Part shown: positions 29,161-37,838 of the stretch, piece by piece
Numbering within the stretch: the first letter of the stretch is position 1
Layout: each line of letters starts with the position of its first letter
DNA from: Nostoc sp. CHAB 5844
GTDB lineage: Bacteria > Cyanobacteriota > Cyanobacteriia > Cyanobacteriales > Nostocaceae
Assembly: GCF_020829595.1 (NCBI RefSeq)
Contig: NZ_JAIVFW010000031.1
Location: 1-64,000 of the forward strand
Length of the DNA: 64,000 bases
Reading direction: 5' to 3'
Position numbers and translations under genes: made by a program
The notes under the pieces: model-generated
What the model was told of the DNA's origin: nothing
Databases searched by the model: none
Seen by the model: the letters and a program-made list of their open reading frames with translations, nothing else

Positions 29161-29427
29161 TCACCAACTACTGACACTGTTTTCGTCCCAGATTTCTAGT
29201 TCAATCTCCTGAAGATGCTTGATAGCATTATCTATCTGTGCTTGTGTTCCTTGTAAATTAAGGCCAAACCAACCATCACCAACAGCGTTTGCACCTAAAA
29301 TTGCTGCTGTAATATTGATAGTTAAACCATAATCTGAAACTAAGCGGGAAATTATCGGTTCTTGATGGAAATTTCTGGGAATTCTCAGGCGAATTTGTTT
29401 GTGAATGATCTGATTTTCAGCAGCCAT
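29161..29427 (-). CDS. NIL-domain protein
   Basis: 88 residues forming a single ferredoxin-like NIL domain: KQIRLRIPRNFHQEPIISRL, YGLTINITAAILGANAVGDG, WFGLNLQGTQAQIDNAIKHL. The domain is otherwise the ligand-sensing C-terminal part of methionine-importer ATPases; stand-alone copies are common in cyanobacteria and may sense an amino acid or sulfur compound. No partner is adjacent. Start ATG 29427. Confidence 0.85.
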   Translation of the reverse strand: MAAENQIIHKQIRLRIPRNFHQEPIISRLVSDYGLTINITAAILGANAVGDGWFGLNLQGTQAQIDNAIKHLQEIELEIWDENSVSSW

Positions 29428-29801
29428 ATCCGAATTACCTATTTGTCATAAATAAAAAAAGTACATACACAACTGTGAAGTGTGAAGTCTTTAGACTCCT
29501 GATTGTAAACCCCAGTTAGTCGCTCGGAATATAGTATTTTGGATTTAGTAATAGATACTACACATATCTAGATGAAATAGCAAGCGTAATCACCAGTGTT
29601 TAGCACGTTTGCACTCGATGATAACGAAAGCAGTTTTAAAGAATGCGATCGCTAAAATTCTTCCCTACTTTCAAATCTTCTCGCTAATCATCACTTCTAT
29701 TTATCGTTTTAAAAAGAAACAATATTTGCTTCTATCGTGAGGAAAGTTTAATTTTAAAACATCAAGCCAAACACATACTGAATTAACTAAACAGGTGCAG
29801 C
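29428..29801. other. 374-bp divergent intergenic region
   Basis: Contains GTGAAGTGTGAAGTC heptamer-like repeats near 29475 and one GCGATCGC site near 29645. No gene or clear regulatory element identified. Confidence 0.35.
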
Positions 29802-30458
29802 ATGAATACCAGCAAAAAAACATTATCCAACAGCGTTGATGTACAAGTAGTTCAACACAATCAACATACCGAGAAAGTTCCAAACGCATCCACAGAGCAA
29901 TTAACGCGCGGACAACGGCTTGCCGATAAATTAGCCAGCCATGTAGGCTCTTGGAAATTTCTGATTTGCCAAAGCACCATTTTGGCAGGATGGGTGGGAA
30001 TGAACTTGACACCAGGAGTTCCCCACTGGGATGAATCCCCGTTCATTATGCTCAACTTAGTATTTTCATTTGCTTCAGCCTATACAGCACCAATTGTCTT
30101 GATGAGTCAGAATCGCCAGTCTGACACTGATCGCAGAAACGCCGAAATCGATCATCAAGTTAATCTTAGAGCTAGTCAAAATATTGAACTGCTACATCAA
30201 AAATTAGATGAATTACACGCTGAAAAACTCAACGAACTAACTCAAATTATTAAAGAGCAGCAACAAGTTATCCATGAGCTTAAAGTAACTTTAGTACATA
30301 CTCCAAAAGAGAACAAAGAAGCTAAAGTGGCTCTACTACCAAGCTTGCAACTTCAAACTAACAGCAAATTTTCTAAAGAAACTTCCAATAATAAATCTTT
30401 TACTATTGAGCAACCAGTAGGCGATAATAACAAAGTTGTTGAAAAACTGACTCGTTAA
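29802..30458 (+). CDS. DUF1003 membrane protein
   Basis: 218 residues. The DUF1003 core (about 35-125) has GQRLADKLASHVGSWKFLIC, a first membrane helix (STILAGWVGMNL), the conserved WDESPFIMLNLVFSFASAYT and a second helix with APIVLMSQNRQS, then DRRNAEIDHQVNLRASQNIE. A charged coiled coil of about 60 residues and a low-complexity tail follow. The family is an uncharacterised two-helix inner-membrane protein. Start ATG 29802. Confidence 0.85.
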   Translation: MNTSKKTLSNSVDVQVVQHNQHTEKVPNASTEQLTRGQRLADKLASHVGSWKFLICQSTILAGWVGMNLTPGVPHWDESPFIMLNLVFSFASAYTAPIVLMSQNRQSDTDRRNAEIDHQVNLRASQNIELLHQKLDELHAEKLNELTQIIKEQQQVIHELKVTLVHTPKENKEAKVALLPSLQLQTNSKFSKETSNNKSFTIEQPVGDNNKVVEKLTR

Positions 30459-30757
30459 TAAAAATGAGCCATCAATACTGTTGGTTGAATAGATATATCT
30501 CTGCTTGTTGATTGAAACACTACATTTTTAGGTTAATTCCTAAATATCTGACGCTGAATCAAAGCCATCTTGGAAGTTTTGCGATAAAAAAGAACATTTG
30601 CATTGGGGTCAGAAGGTGAAATGAGACTTTTTGTACTTCATTCTCAGTAGACACAGTTTATTAATTCGGTTGGAGATGCTATATCTGCACACTTCATTAA
30701 ATAGCAATTTCTCCAGCTTTTGCAGACATCAACGAAAAAAATTGAGAAGACATAGAA

Positions 30758-31462
30758 ATGAACGAACTTATTACAGCTATCCCCACCGGAATCACAGCTT
30801 TTACAGCTACGAACCTAGATGATTTAGTTATCCTGACGCTGTTATTCTCTCAAGCGAATGCTACTTTTCGTCGCCGACATATCGTCATTGGTCAATATTT
30901 AGGCTTCTGTACTCTGGTTATTGCTAGTCTAGTTGGTTTTCTAGGAGGGTTGATATTACCATCTCATTGGATTGGGCTTTTGGGTTTAGTACCAATTACC
31001 ATTGGATTAAATCGTTTGCTAAATTCTGACAGTAATTCTTCGTCTGATGTAGAATCAGAAATAGAATTATCTGATTCTCCTACTTTCGCTAGTTTTTTAT
31101 CTCCACAAGCTTATAGTGTGGCGGCGATTACGATTGCTAACGGCAGTGATAATGTAGGCATTTATATGCCCTTGTTTGCTCATAGTGCTGTTTCTGAGTT
31201 GCTAGTAATTATTGCAGTCTTTTTATTACTAGTTGGAGTTTGGTGTTACGTAACTTACAAACTAACCTGTCAAAGTGCGATCGCCAATTTGCTAACCCGC
31301 TATGGTAATAATTTTGTTCCCTTTGTATTGATAGGCTTAGGTGTGTTTATTATTTTAGATAGTGCGTCGCTGACTCCCATTGCTTTGACTGCTACTTGTT
31401 TATGTTTAATGGGGCTAATCAAAATAATTCAAACTTCTAAATTTAAAACTCAAAGTTTGTAA
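30758..31462 (+). CDS. Cadmium resistance transporter family (CadD-like)
   Basis: A 234-residue protein with six predicted membrane helices. It opens with PTGITAFTATNLDDLVILTL, the CadD/LysE-like signature, and contains RRHIVIGQYLGFCTLVIASL, LLGLVPITIGLNRLL and TIANGSDNVGIYMPLFA. It may export divalent cations; the true substrate is not shown by sequence. A Ser/Glu-rich cytoplasmic loop (SDSNSSSDVESEIELSD) is unusual. The next small secreted gene starts 12 bp after its stop, suggesting an operon. Confidence 0.82.
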   Translation: MNELITAIPTGITAFTATNLDDLVILTLLFSQANATFRRRHIVIGQYLGFCTLVIASLVGFLGGLILPSHWIGLLGLVPITIGLNRLLNSDSNSSSDVESEIELSDSPTFASFLSPQAYSVAAITIANGSDNVGIYMPLFAHSAVSELLVIIAVFLLLVGVWCYVTYKLTCQSAIANLLTRYGNNFVPFVLIGLGVFIILDSASLTPIALTATCLCLMGLIKIIQTSKFKTQSL

Positions 31463-31474
31463 TTGTCAAAAAAT

Positions 31475-31789
31475 ATGAAAATATTTCCTATTTCTTTTGC
31501 AGTCTTAATGCTTTTAATTAACTTAGTGGTAGCTTGCCCGTCTTGGGCAACAGTACATCTTTCTTTAGTTGATAATCCTAACTATTTTGAAGTTGGTCAA
31601 AAAGTAATTTGGCTTTACAAAGCGCGTTCTGACTCTGTTGATGTTCAAAAAATTCCGGCTGAGGTAGTGAAACTAAGTTCTAAACAAGTGCAAATTAAGG
31701 TACGAAAAAACAACCAATTTATTAATCGCTGGGTGAATCCTAACAAGTTGGAGAGTTTTCCTAAGATTCAAGACTCAAGATTACCCTAA
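31475..31789 (+). CDS. Small exported hypothetical protein, linked to the CadD-like gene
   Basis: 104 residues from ATG 31475 (a TTG at 31463 abuts the preceding stop). A signal peptide (FAVLMLLINLVVACPSWA) precedes about 75 residues with VGQKVIWLYKARSDSVDVQK and EVVKLSSKQVQIKVRKN, resembling a small SH3-like beta barrel. The tight spacing after the transporter suggests co-transcription and a periplasmic partner role, which is inference. Confidence 0.65.
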   Translation: MKIFPISFAVLMLLINLVVACPSWATVHLSLVDNPNYFEVGQKVIWLYKARSDSVDVQKIPAEVVKLSSKQVQIKVRKNNQFINRWVNPNKLESFPKIQDSRLP

Positions 31790-32015
31790 GTCCGACTTTT
31801 ACGCTTATCCGTGAGTGGCAAAATGTTAAGCTGGTACGGGTTCAAGTTGTACATTCTCTGGTTGAGATTGTCATTAGTCATTTGTCCCTTGTCCTCTCTT
31901 ACAAAGTTCTGATCGCAGTGGCTTGACTTTGCGCTTTGTAAATACAAATGACGAATGACCAAGGACGACCTTCGCAGGAGGTTCTGTAATTTAGATGTGT
32001 TTTAGGTTAGCACTT

Positions 32016-32189
32016 CTATAGAGCTAGTTGTGTTTTGGGAAGAAGGCAGCAAACTCGTTGAATATTTTGGTTTTTCATGAACTTAATCCAATCGGATACC
32101 TGTTGATTGGAGTAACCAGGTTTGCAAGCACCAAATACAATTGGTTCATTTTGCGAAGCCGCAGCAAACTTGTAAATATTTTTAATCAT
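32016..32189 (-). pseudogene. 5' fragment of a protein-tyrosine-phosphatase-like gene
   Basis: An ATG at 32189 opens 57 codons: MIKNIYKFAAASQNEPIVFG, ACKPGYSNQQVSDWIKFMK, IQRVCCLLPKTQLAL, then TAG. This matches, from memory, the start of cyanobacterial dual-specificity-phosphatase-like proteins; the HCxxGxxR catalytic loop and C-terminal half are missing. Downstream DNA consists of GTCATTTGTC heptamer-type repeats, so the 3' end was probably replaced. No Shine-Dalgarno. Confidence 0.5.
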
Positions 32190-32322
32190 ATATTTTGAAA
32201 TATTACAAATAATTGAAAAGTTTATGAATATTCCTTAATCAGCTTGGCATCAACCTATTTCATCACTGTTTTGATTTTAAATACAAAAAACATTGACAAT
32301 AAGTTTCCTTAAAATTAAGCTT

Positions 32323-32358
32323 TGATTAAGAAAAGATTATGTAATCTTTTCTTAATCA
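32323..32358 (+). repeat. AT-rich hairpin with 17-bp perfect arms
   Basis: TGATTAAGAAAAGATTA and TAATCTTTTCTTAATCA flank a TG spacer. It sits 35 bp before the TTG start chosen for the next gene, so it could be a 5'-UTR hairpin or binding site. Few G/C pairs make a classic terminator unlikely. Confidence 0.6.
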
Positions 32359-32393
32359 TTTCTTTAGAAGATACAGTTGTTGCCGGAGCGCTA

Positions 32394-32609
32394 TTGCACA
32401 ACCCAGACCCTGTTCAAGTCGGAGACCATGTGTTAATTTTCCGTCCAGCGTATGTCACCGGCAAGATTGGAGTAGTCTGTCGTCGTGAATCAAACTTAGA
32501 CACTCAAGGAAGGAATCGCTGGTTAATTCAAGTTGATTTAGATACAGAAACTATTATCGTGTCGCTAACGTCCAACGACTTTCAAGTAATTAACCTTGAA
32601 TCAAGCTAA
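32394..32609 (+). CDS. Small SH3-like beta protein
   Basis: 71 residues. TTG at 32394 is preferred: GGAG lies five bases upstream and the family-like sequence begins there (HNPDPVQVGDHVLIFRPAYV). The upstream extension would be translated from the AT palindrome. Alternating strands (TGKIGVVCRRES, NRWLIQVDLDTETIIVSL) suggest a KOW/SH3-like fold. Function unknown. Confidence 0.55.
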   Translation: MHNPDPVQVGDHVLIFRPAYVTGKIGVVCRRESNLDTQGRNRWLIQVDLDTETIIVSLTSNDFQVINLESS

Positions 32610-32611
32610 TT

Positions 32612-32872
32612 TCATGATGATGTTGATTGGTTATTACTATTTAACAGTTGTTTTTTACTACGCTTGAGTTGTTTCCAAAGTAACTTAATTTGTTTATAAG
32701 CTTGATGAGCCGAGAGCTTGCCATTAGTTTCTAAACTAGTGATCAGACTAACTTTTTGGGCAAACTCTTGTAAATTTGTATTAAACACTAAGTTTTCTGG
32801 TTTAACCTGACCATAGTAACGACTACGAGGAGAAAGAAATTTGTCTTTTTCTGGTTGATTAGGCTGTTGCAT
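32612..32872 (-). CDS. Small cyanobacterial hypothetical protein
   Basis: 86 residues from ATG 32872 (an ATG at 32887 adds five). Sequence features: FLSPRSRYYGQVKPENLVFN, NLQEFAQKVSLITSLETNGK, LSAHQAYKQIKLLWKQLKRS. It is helical and basic with the look of a conserved cyanobacterial family, but I know no function. It converges on the preceding gene with stops three bases apart. Confidence 0.65.
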   Translation of the reverse strand: MQQPNQPEKDKFLSPRSRYYGQVKPENLVFNTNLQEFAQKVSLITSLETNGKLSAHQAYKQIKLLWKQLKRSKKQLLNSNNQSTSS

Positions 32873-33058
32873 AATTTTACTTTCCACTCAAAACTTTCTC
32901 CTCATGATAGCCAATCTATTTAAAATCAAGCTTTTTAAATGCTTATTCTTGCTTTCATATTTACCTAAGATTGTAGACCATGAGCCTTTATCTAATATCG
33001 CTCATAGTCTACGTTCTGAATTATGTAGGTTGTAAAATTTCTGAAAATTTTACCCTAT

Positions 33059-34195
33059 TTACTTTAAAGATTTCTGCGCTATAATTTGGTCAAAAATAGC
33101 CCCTTCATTGAAAAATCTTTGTTGAATATTCTTCCACCCTCCTAAATCGTCAGCTTTAAACAGAGTTTTAACTTTAGGAAAATTGTTACTCAGTTCTTTT
33201 GCAATTGTGGCATCCACAGGGCGAAATCCTATTTTGGCAAACTCTCGTTGTACCTCTGGGGTGTAAAGATATTGAACAAATGCTTCTGCAACTTGTCGCG
33301 TCCCGTGTTGCTCAACATTTTTATCTACCACAGCAATTGGATTCTCTATAGATATATTCACATTAGGGACAACATATGAAAACTTTTCGCCTTTTTGTTT
33401 TGATAAAATCATTTCGTTTTCATAGTTGAGTAAAGCATCCCCTTGACCTTGTTTAAAAAACAATTCGCTGGCATTACGTGCAGTCTTGGGCAACACAAGG
33501 ACATTTTTATAAACTTTGGAAGTAAAATCTAAGGCTTGATTTTCATCTTGGCCAGTTTTTGTGACGTAACCCCATAAACTCAGAAAGTTCCATCGCGCAC
33601 CACCAGATGTTTTCGGGTTAGCTGTCAGTACGCTGACTCCAGGTTTTGTTAAATCTGTCCATGTTTTTATATTTTTGGGATTTCCCTCACGAGTTGCGAT
33701 CGCACCTACAGATTGAGTCACAATTGCATTATTTGGGGCTTCTTTTTCCCAACCTGGTTGAATAAAACCTGTCTGAACAAGTTTATCAACATCAAGGGCC
33801 AGTGACAGGTGTACCACATCAGCTTCCAAACCATCAATCACATTCAGAGTTTGAGAACCAGACCCATCATAACTTTCAGTAAACTTCAGATTTTCGTTAT
33901 GTTCTTTTTTCCATTTCTCTATAAATTGCGGAATAATCTGTTCGTATGCAGCCTTTGTCACTGAGTAAGAAACAAACGTTAGATTTATATCACGCCTTGA
34001 ACTAGCGACGCTATTATCGGTTTTACCAACATTGCTCCCACAAGCAGTCATCACTATACTTAAGCTTACTCCCACCAAAAATAGGGATATAAACCCCCAG
34101 TTTCTTATAGCTTGCCAACCTTGAACAGTACGAGTGCGAACTTGTTTAGTTATATGTTTGTTTAACTTCCAAGTCTGTTGCCGCTTGTTTCTCAA
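33059..34195 (-). CDS. sbpA: Sulfate ABC transporter substrate-binding protein
   Basis: 378 residues, lipoprotein. A long basic N-terminus precedes a hydrophobic helix and lipobox ending MTACGS (about residue 52). Mature motifs: LTFVSYSVTKAAYEQIIPQF, YDGSGSQTLNVIDGLEADVV, LALDVDKLV, TWTDLTKPGVSVLTANPKTS, GGARWNFLSLWGYV and FKQGQGDALLNYENE, matching the Sbp/CysP family. It captures sulfate in the periplasm for a CysTWA permease. No permease or ATPase gene adjoins, so it is an orphan binding protein. Start ATG 34195. Confidence 0.92.
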   Translation of the reverse strand: MRNKRQQTWKLNKHITKQVRTRTVQGWQAIRNWGFISLFLVGVSLSIVMTACGSNVGKTDNSVASSRRDINLTFVSYSVTKAAYEQIIPQFIEKWKKEHNENLKFTESYDGSGSQTLNVIDGLEADVVHLSLALDVDKLVQTGFIQPGWEKEAPNNAIVTQSVGAIATREGNPKNIKTWTDLTKPGVSVLTANPKTSGGARWNFLSLWGYVTKTGQDENQALDFTSKVYKNVLVLPKTARNASELFFKQGQGDALLNYENEMILSKQKGEKFSYVVPNVNISIENPIAVVDKNVEQHGTRQVAEAFVQYLYTPEVQREFAKIGFRPVDATIAKELSNNFPKVKTLFKADDLGGWKNIQQRFFNEGAIFDQIIAQKSLK

Positions 34196-34260
34196 AATTT
34201 CCCACTCCTTGTTAAACTCGGTAAGTTGATCATGCTTTGGATAATGGGTTAGGCAAATTA

Positions 34261-34935
34261 TTAATCTTCGGGTGTAACAACAGCGATCGCAAAACCGTCA
34301 TATCCTTTGTTGCCCACAGTTTGGATTGCTGTAGCACTCACACGCGGTTCTACAGCTAACATTTTATTAAATTGACGTACTCCTTGAACACTAGGATCTT
34401 CGCTGTTAGGTTCAATTACAGATCCGTTACGTACAACGTTATCGGCAATGATTAAGCTACCCCGACCAGATAGCTTGAGCGCCCATGCTAAATACTCTGG
34501 ATTACTTGGCTTGTCTGCGTCAATGAAAATCAGGTCGAATTGATTGTACCCTTCGGTAGCTAGTTTTGGCAGTGTATCTATTGCTCGCCCAACACGTACC
34601 TCAACCAAATGTGCCAAACCAGCACGGACAATGTTGTTTCGGGCAACTTCGGCGTACTTGGGGTTGGACTCTAGGGTGATCAATTTACCCTCGACTGGCA
34701 ATGCCCTCGCAAGCCAGATTGTGCTGTAACCGCCTAACGTACCAATTTCCAGAATAGTACGCGCTCTGTTGATTAACGCTAACAACATTAATAGCTTGCC
34801 CTGATTTGGCGACACATGATGTGGAGGTAAACCAGCTGCATGACTAGCTGCAAGCGTAGCATCTAACACAGGATCAGCAGGCACAAGCAAATCAGTAATG
34901 TAGCGATCGACCTCTGTCCATAGCTCCTGAGTCAT
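34261..34935 (-). CDS. Class I SAM-dependent O-methyltransferase
   Basis: 224 residues from ATG 34935, chosen because GAGAGGAG lies just upstream; an in-frame TTG-type start at 35007 is inferior. Family 3 (caffeoyl-CoA O-methyltransferase-like): motif I ILEIGTLGGYSTIWLARAL, LITLESNPKYAEVARNNI, metal-binding DLIFIDADKPSNPEYLAWAL and IIADNVVRNGSV. It would methylate catechol-type hydroxyls with Mg2+. It could act with the aromatic-ring enzymes nearby (Rieske oxygenase at 37839), but no operon link is seen. Confidence 0.9.
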   Translation of the reverse strand: MTQELWTEVDRYITDLLVPADPVLDATLAASHAAGLPPHHVSPNQGKLLMLLALINRARTILEIGTLGGYSTIWLARALPVEGKLITLESNPKYAEVARNNIVRAGLAHLVEVRVGRAIDTLPKLATEGYNQFDLIFIDADKPSNPEYLAWALKLSGRGSLIIADNVVRNGSVIEPNSEDPSVQGVRQFNKMLAVEPRVSATAIQTVGNKGYDGFAIAVVTPED

Positions 34936-35172
34936 AACTCCTCTCTCGATAACATTGACAACAGTATTTTTTAGATAACTGCAAAGATTCACTTTAATTA
35001 AAGTCATTAAATAGCTTGCTTTATGAGAATGAATTGTGATAACTTCCTAATCACAGCAAAATACGATAACCCTCTCGATTTACAGTATTTTATCAAAAAC
35101 TCAATCACCAAAATCAGCGTGTTATAGCAAAGTGCTGAGTGCTGAGTCACCGAAGTTTGCCCGGATGGAGAC

Positions 35173-35217
35173 CACGCCAGTTCCTTCAACGGAGGAAACC
35201 CCCGCAACGGACTGGCT
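35173..35217 (-). mobile_element. Palindromic mini-element of the 45-48-bp family
   Basis: Minus strand: AGCCAGTCCGTTGCGGGG, GTTTCCTCCGTTG, AAGGAACTGGCGTG. Ends and central GGGTTTCC match the 8530-8577 insert. It is flanked by GTGCTGAGT heptamer-like repeats (35131-35150 and 35237-35247) on both sides, as if inserted into such a tract. Confidence 0.6.
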
Positions 35218-35357
35218 CCTCCTTGCAACTTCTCGCGCTCGTGCTGAGTAGAAACTCAGTATTATCAGGGGTTTCAGCAATCAACATCGTCCTAACCTAT
35301 GCTTCGACTGCTATATTTAAAAGCTGAATACAGAGAACAATCAAACTCTTTCTGCCA

Positions 35358-35550
35358 ATCCAAACAGTAGGTATTTTAAGTCCGGGTGACATGGGGCAGG
35401 CTGTAGCATCTGTACTCAATCAACATGGGTAGAAAACCATTGCTGCCCATCGTTTAGGCTTGGATGAGCAATTATGGAGCGAATTATCTAATAGCCAGCC
35501 TGAACTTGTTAATATACTTGTTCGTTTCATTCCATCTATGACATTTCACA
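35358..35550 (+). pseudogene. Internally deleted 6PGDH-like NAD-binding dehydrogenase (DUF1932 type)
   Basis: The frame reads IQTVGILSPGDMGQAVASVL NQHG, the start of a Rossmann NAD-binding domain, then a TAG, then KTIAA, and next HRLGLDEQLWSELSNSQPEL and VNILVRFIPSM, which matches the C-terminal DUF1932 domain. The roughly 180 residues expected between them are missing, and no stop-free frame or start exists. Confidence 0.7.
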
Positions 35551-35573
35551 AAAAAATGATACAGATAAATCAT

Positions 35574-35602
35574 GTCCAGACGTAGCAATGCTACGTCTGG
35601 AC
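35574..35602. repeat. 29-nt perfect palindrome
   Basis: GTCCAGACGTAGCA and TGCTACGTCTGGAC flank a single A. It lies between the dehydrogenase remnant and the inverted dispersed repeat. With so short a centre it is more likely a dispersed palindrome or cruciform-type site than an RNA hairpin. Confidence 0.6.
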
Positions 35603-35635
35603 AAAAATATGTGTTTCAAATTTAAAGGAAATTGG

Positions 35636-35760
35636 TAAGCTTTTGTGCTTACAAGTTGCACAATTGAAATTTTGGGGAAAAACTTCAAACCTCTCCCCTG
35701 CTCCTCTGCTCCCCTGCCCCCTTGCGGTCTCAACAAGCAAATTAAGTGATTATTAGCTTA
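35636..35760 (-). repeat. Dispersed repeat, copy 2 (empty-site version of 8486-8659)
   Basis: The reverse complement is nearly identical to 8486-8659 but lacks the 48-bp mini-element. The remainder of the gap 34936-35981 holds STRR-like GTGCTGAGT units, the mini-element, the dehydrogenase remnant and a GGACTTACGCA repeat end at about 35891 (minus strand). Confidence 0.85.
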
Positions 35761-35981
35761 TTACGCAACTGGCACACTTATTTTCTGTTACAAGAGTCAA
35801 AAATCAAGGTTTTTTGGACTCTTGACTACTTGCCCTGAGTTTAGCCGAAGGGTTGACCATTGACAGCCTAAACGAAAAAATATGATACTTGCGTAAGTCC
35901 TAGATCTAATCAGATAGCTATAGATGTTTAATAAAATAAGAGATACTCAATTTAACTTTCGTATCTCTTTTTCAAAAATTT

Positions 35982-36371
35982 TTATTTGCCTGTTACTTTC
36001 TCAATAAGTTCTGATGCTTTTTCACCCAAACTCCCTTGAGAATTTTGGGATTTTTCTTCTTTTAAATTCTTTTCATAAGCCTTTTCCAAAGTATTCAGGT
36101 TTTTTGAATCTTTTATTGCTTGCTCATAGGCTTTTTGCCGATCTTCTTCTTGAATACCAACCCCTGGATCATATTCATTGGCACGATTAATTTTTTCTTC
36201 AGCATTAAGTTTATACTCTGGAGGTATCAGCTTTAGTTCTTCTAGGGTAGTTGCATAACTAGGCTGCTGAATGCCTATAAATACACCCGATATACTGATA
36301 AAAACTATAGAACAAACAATTAAAACACCTGTGCTTAATACCTGCTTTAAAGATAAGAAAATTCTTGACAT
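35982..36371 (-). CDS. Exported helical hypothetical protein
   Basis: 129 residues. A signal peptide or N-terminal anchor (TGVLIVCSIVFISISGVFIG ending PSYA) is followed by a charged helical domain: TLEELKLIPPEYKLNAEEKI, NRANEYDPGVGIQEEDRQKA and LGEKASELIEKVTGK. It looks like a conserved cyanobacterial lumenal or periplasmic protein; no function known to me. Start ATG 36371. Confidence 0.65.
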   Translation of the reverse strand: MSRIFLSLKQVLSTGVLIVCSIVFISISGVFIGIQQPSYATTLEELKLIPPEYKLNAEEKINRANEYDPGVGIQEEDRQKAYEQAIKDSKNLNTLEKAYEKNLKEEKSQNSQGSLGEKASELIEKVTGK

Positions 36372-36549
36372 CTGCTGTTCCTTTTATACATTTATTGATT
36401 TGACAAATCAATGCGATGTTTAAGACTCACAGGCATCCTATATGTTAAGGTCTATTTTGTACTTCTATCTAGGGGTACATTAATTTTTAGATTCAATGCT
36501 TACATAATAAGACTTTTACCAAAAACATCAATTTTAGCGTAGGTTGGGG

Positions 36550-36596
36550 AGCCACTGCGCTATCGCGGGTTTCGGTGACAGTCACGCAAGTGGCGT
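36550..36596 (+). mobile_element. Palindromic mini-element of the 45-48-bp family
   Basis: AGCCACTGCGCTATC, GCGGGTTTCGGTGACAG, TCACGCAAGTGGCGT; the ends pair (GCCACTGCG / CGCAAGTGGC). It interrupts a repeat of the common GTAGGTTGGG / GAGGCACGAAACCC type: the left part ends at 36549 and the right part resumes at 36597. The rest of the 415-bp gap 36372-36786 has no gene. Confidence 0.65.
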
Positions 36597-36786
36597 TTGA
36601 GGCACGAAACCCAACATCCGAAAAGCTTGGCATTGTTGGGTTTGGTTTCGTTCCACCCCTACTACATTGATTTTTATCTGCCTAAAGTGACACAAAAGGG
36701 TTATGCTGCGGATGTCTATGGTCGAATTAATGGTGTTGCAAGGCTTTCAGACTCTTACCTCTATTTTATTCTCCCACTCTAACAGA

Positions 36787-37797
36787 TTAAGGATACTTGT
36801 TCTGATTAAGTGCAGCTTGGAGACGTGCCTCATCTTGCTGGGTAATATCTGGGTTATGTAGTATCCAATAACAGTCTAGGCGATCGCTAGTCCGAAACAA
36901 AAGTAGTGCGCCACTTTCTGTCCAGAATGGGCCGTGAGGTACGTGTGCTGGTCGCCAGTAGTAGCCATCTTTGCACATTGCCGCATAGCGTCTATTAAAT
37001 GGATCATCACTCATAGACCAATGCCCTAGCACATCTCCACTGATGACATACGCCTCTTCAGTAGTAGGATGACCAGCATAAAAGTTACCTTCAATCCACA
37101 TAGGTACTAAGCCAAGAATCCATGTGGCGCGTCCGGTTTTTTTATTGGTAGACAAGCTTTTACGTGCCGAACCAGGAGGTAAGAATGTTGTGCTTTCCCA
37201 TTTCATTGCATGGAGTTCCTGCAATGGCACATACTCAGTCATCTGTGCGTGAGTCTGCATATTCGGATGATAGACAGAAGTTGCTGGGGTTTGCTCAAGG
37301 CTGGCGTAGTCTTCTGTAATGTAAGTGGGGGTTGCATCTGGCATCCACAAAAGAATCGTGTCTTCTTCTGTTTTCCAAGGGCCAGTAGGTATGCCAGCAG
37401 GGATGAAAGAGTAACTAAGATTGCGGAGTAAAAACCCACCTTGAGCAAGTTTGCCTGTTAGTACAAAAATTTCGACATCAGTAGTGAAATGTCCGATAGG
37501 TGCGTTCCAACCTTTTTGCAGGATAACTCGCTGTGTAGATTCACCTGTACTTTCGTTGATGGATAAAACCTGAGCAGTACCATATTCCCCAGTAACAAAG
37601 TTTTTCACCTCAAAAGGCACTTGGGGAAAAGAGAGAACTGAGTTAAGTGATTCTTCAGTTTCGACGTGTTTGCGTCCTGTCGAGTTTCGATTATTAGTTT
37701 GAATACTTGTATCTGTCTGTGAAAGGTTCACATTGTTAGGGAGTGAATATGAGCTTTTATTGTCTTCGTATGCTTGAACCATATTTATTTTTTGCAT
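36787..37797 (-). CDS. DUF4437 double-cupin protein
   Basis: 336 residues with two cupin barrels. First: TQRVILQKGWNAPIGHFTTD, VEIFVLTGKLAQGGFLLRNLSY, SFIPAGIPTGPW. Second: TTFLPPGSARKS, EGNFYAGHPTTEEAYVISGD, YWRPAHVPHGPFWTESGALL. His and Glu residues typical of metal-binding cupins are present in both. It lies 41 bp downstream of the Rieske oxygenase in the same direction, so an operon is likely and a shared substrate is plausible. Start ATG 37797; the first 45 residues are low-complexity. Confidence 0.82.
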   Translation of the reverse strand: MQKINMVQAYEDNKSSYSLPNNVNLSQTDTSIQTNNRNSTGRKHVETEESLNSVLSFPQVPFEVKNFVTGEYGTAQVLSINESTGESTQRVILQKGWNAPIGHFTTDVEIFVLTGKLAQGGFLLRNLSYSFIPAGIPTGPWKTEEDTILLWMPDATPTYITEDYASLEQTPATSVYHPNMQTHAQMTEYVPLQELHAMKWESTTFLPPGSARKSLSTNKKTGRATWILGLVPMWIEGNFYAGHPTTEEAYVISGDVLGHWSMSDDPFNRRYAAMCKDGYYWRPAHVPHGPFWTESGALLLFRTSDRLDCYWILHNPDITQQDEARLQAALNQNKYP

Positions 37798-37838
37798 CCA
37801 CTAATTTATTAGTTACAAAAGTTTTTTAAGTTTAAAAA

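Noticed and set aside
28718-29177. Three open frames in the GC-rich patch
   Set aside because: Direct repeats and palindromic blocks explain the lack of stops; no protein family features.
36597-36782. 61-codon frame upstream of the cupin gene end
   Set aside because: It begins inside a repeat with a mini-element and lacks any protein-family signal.
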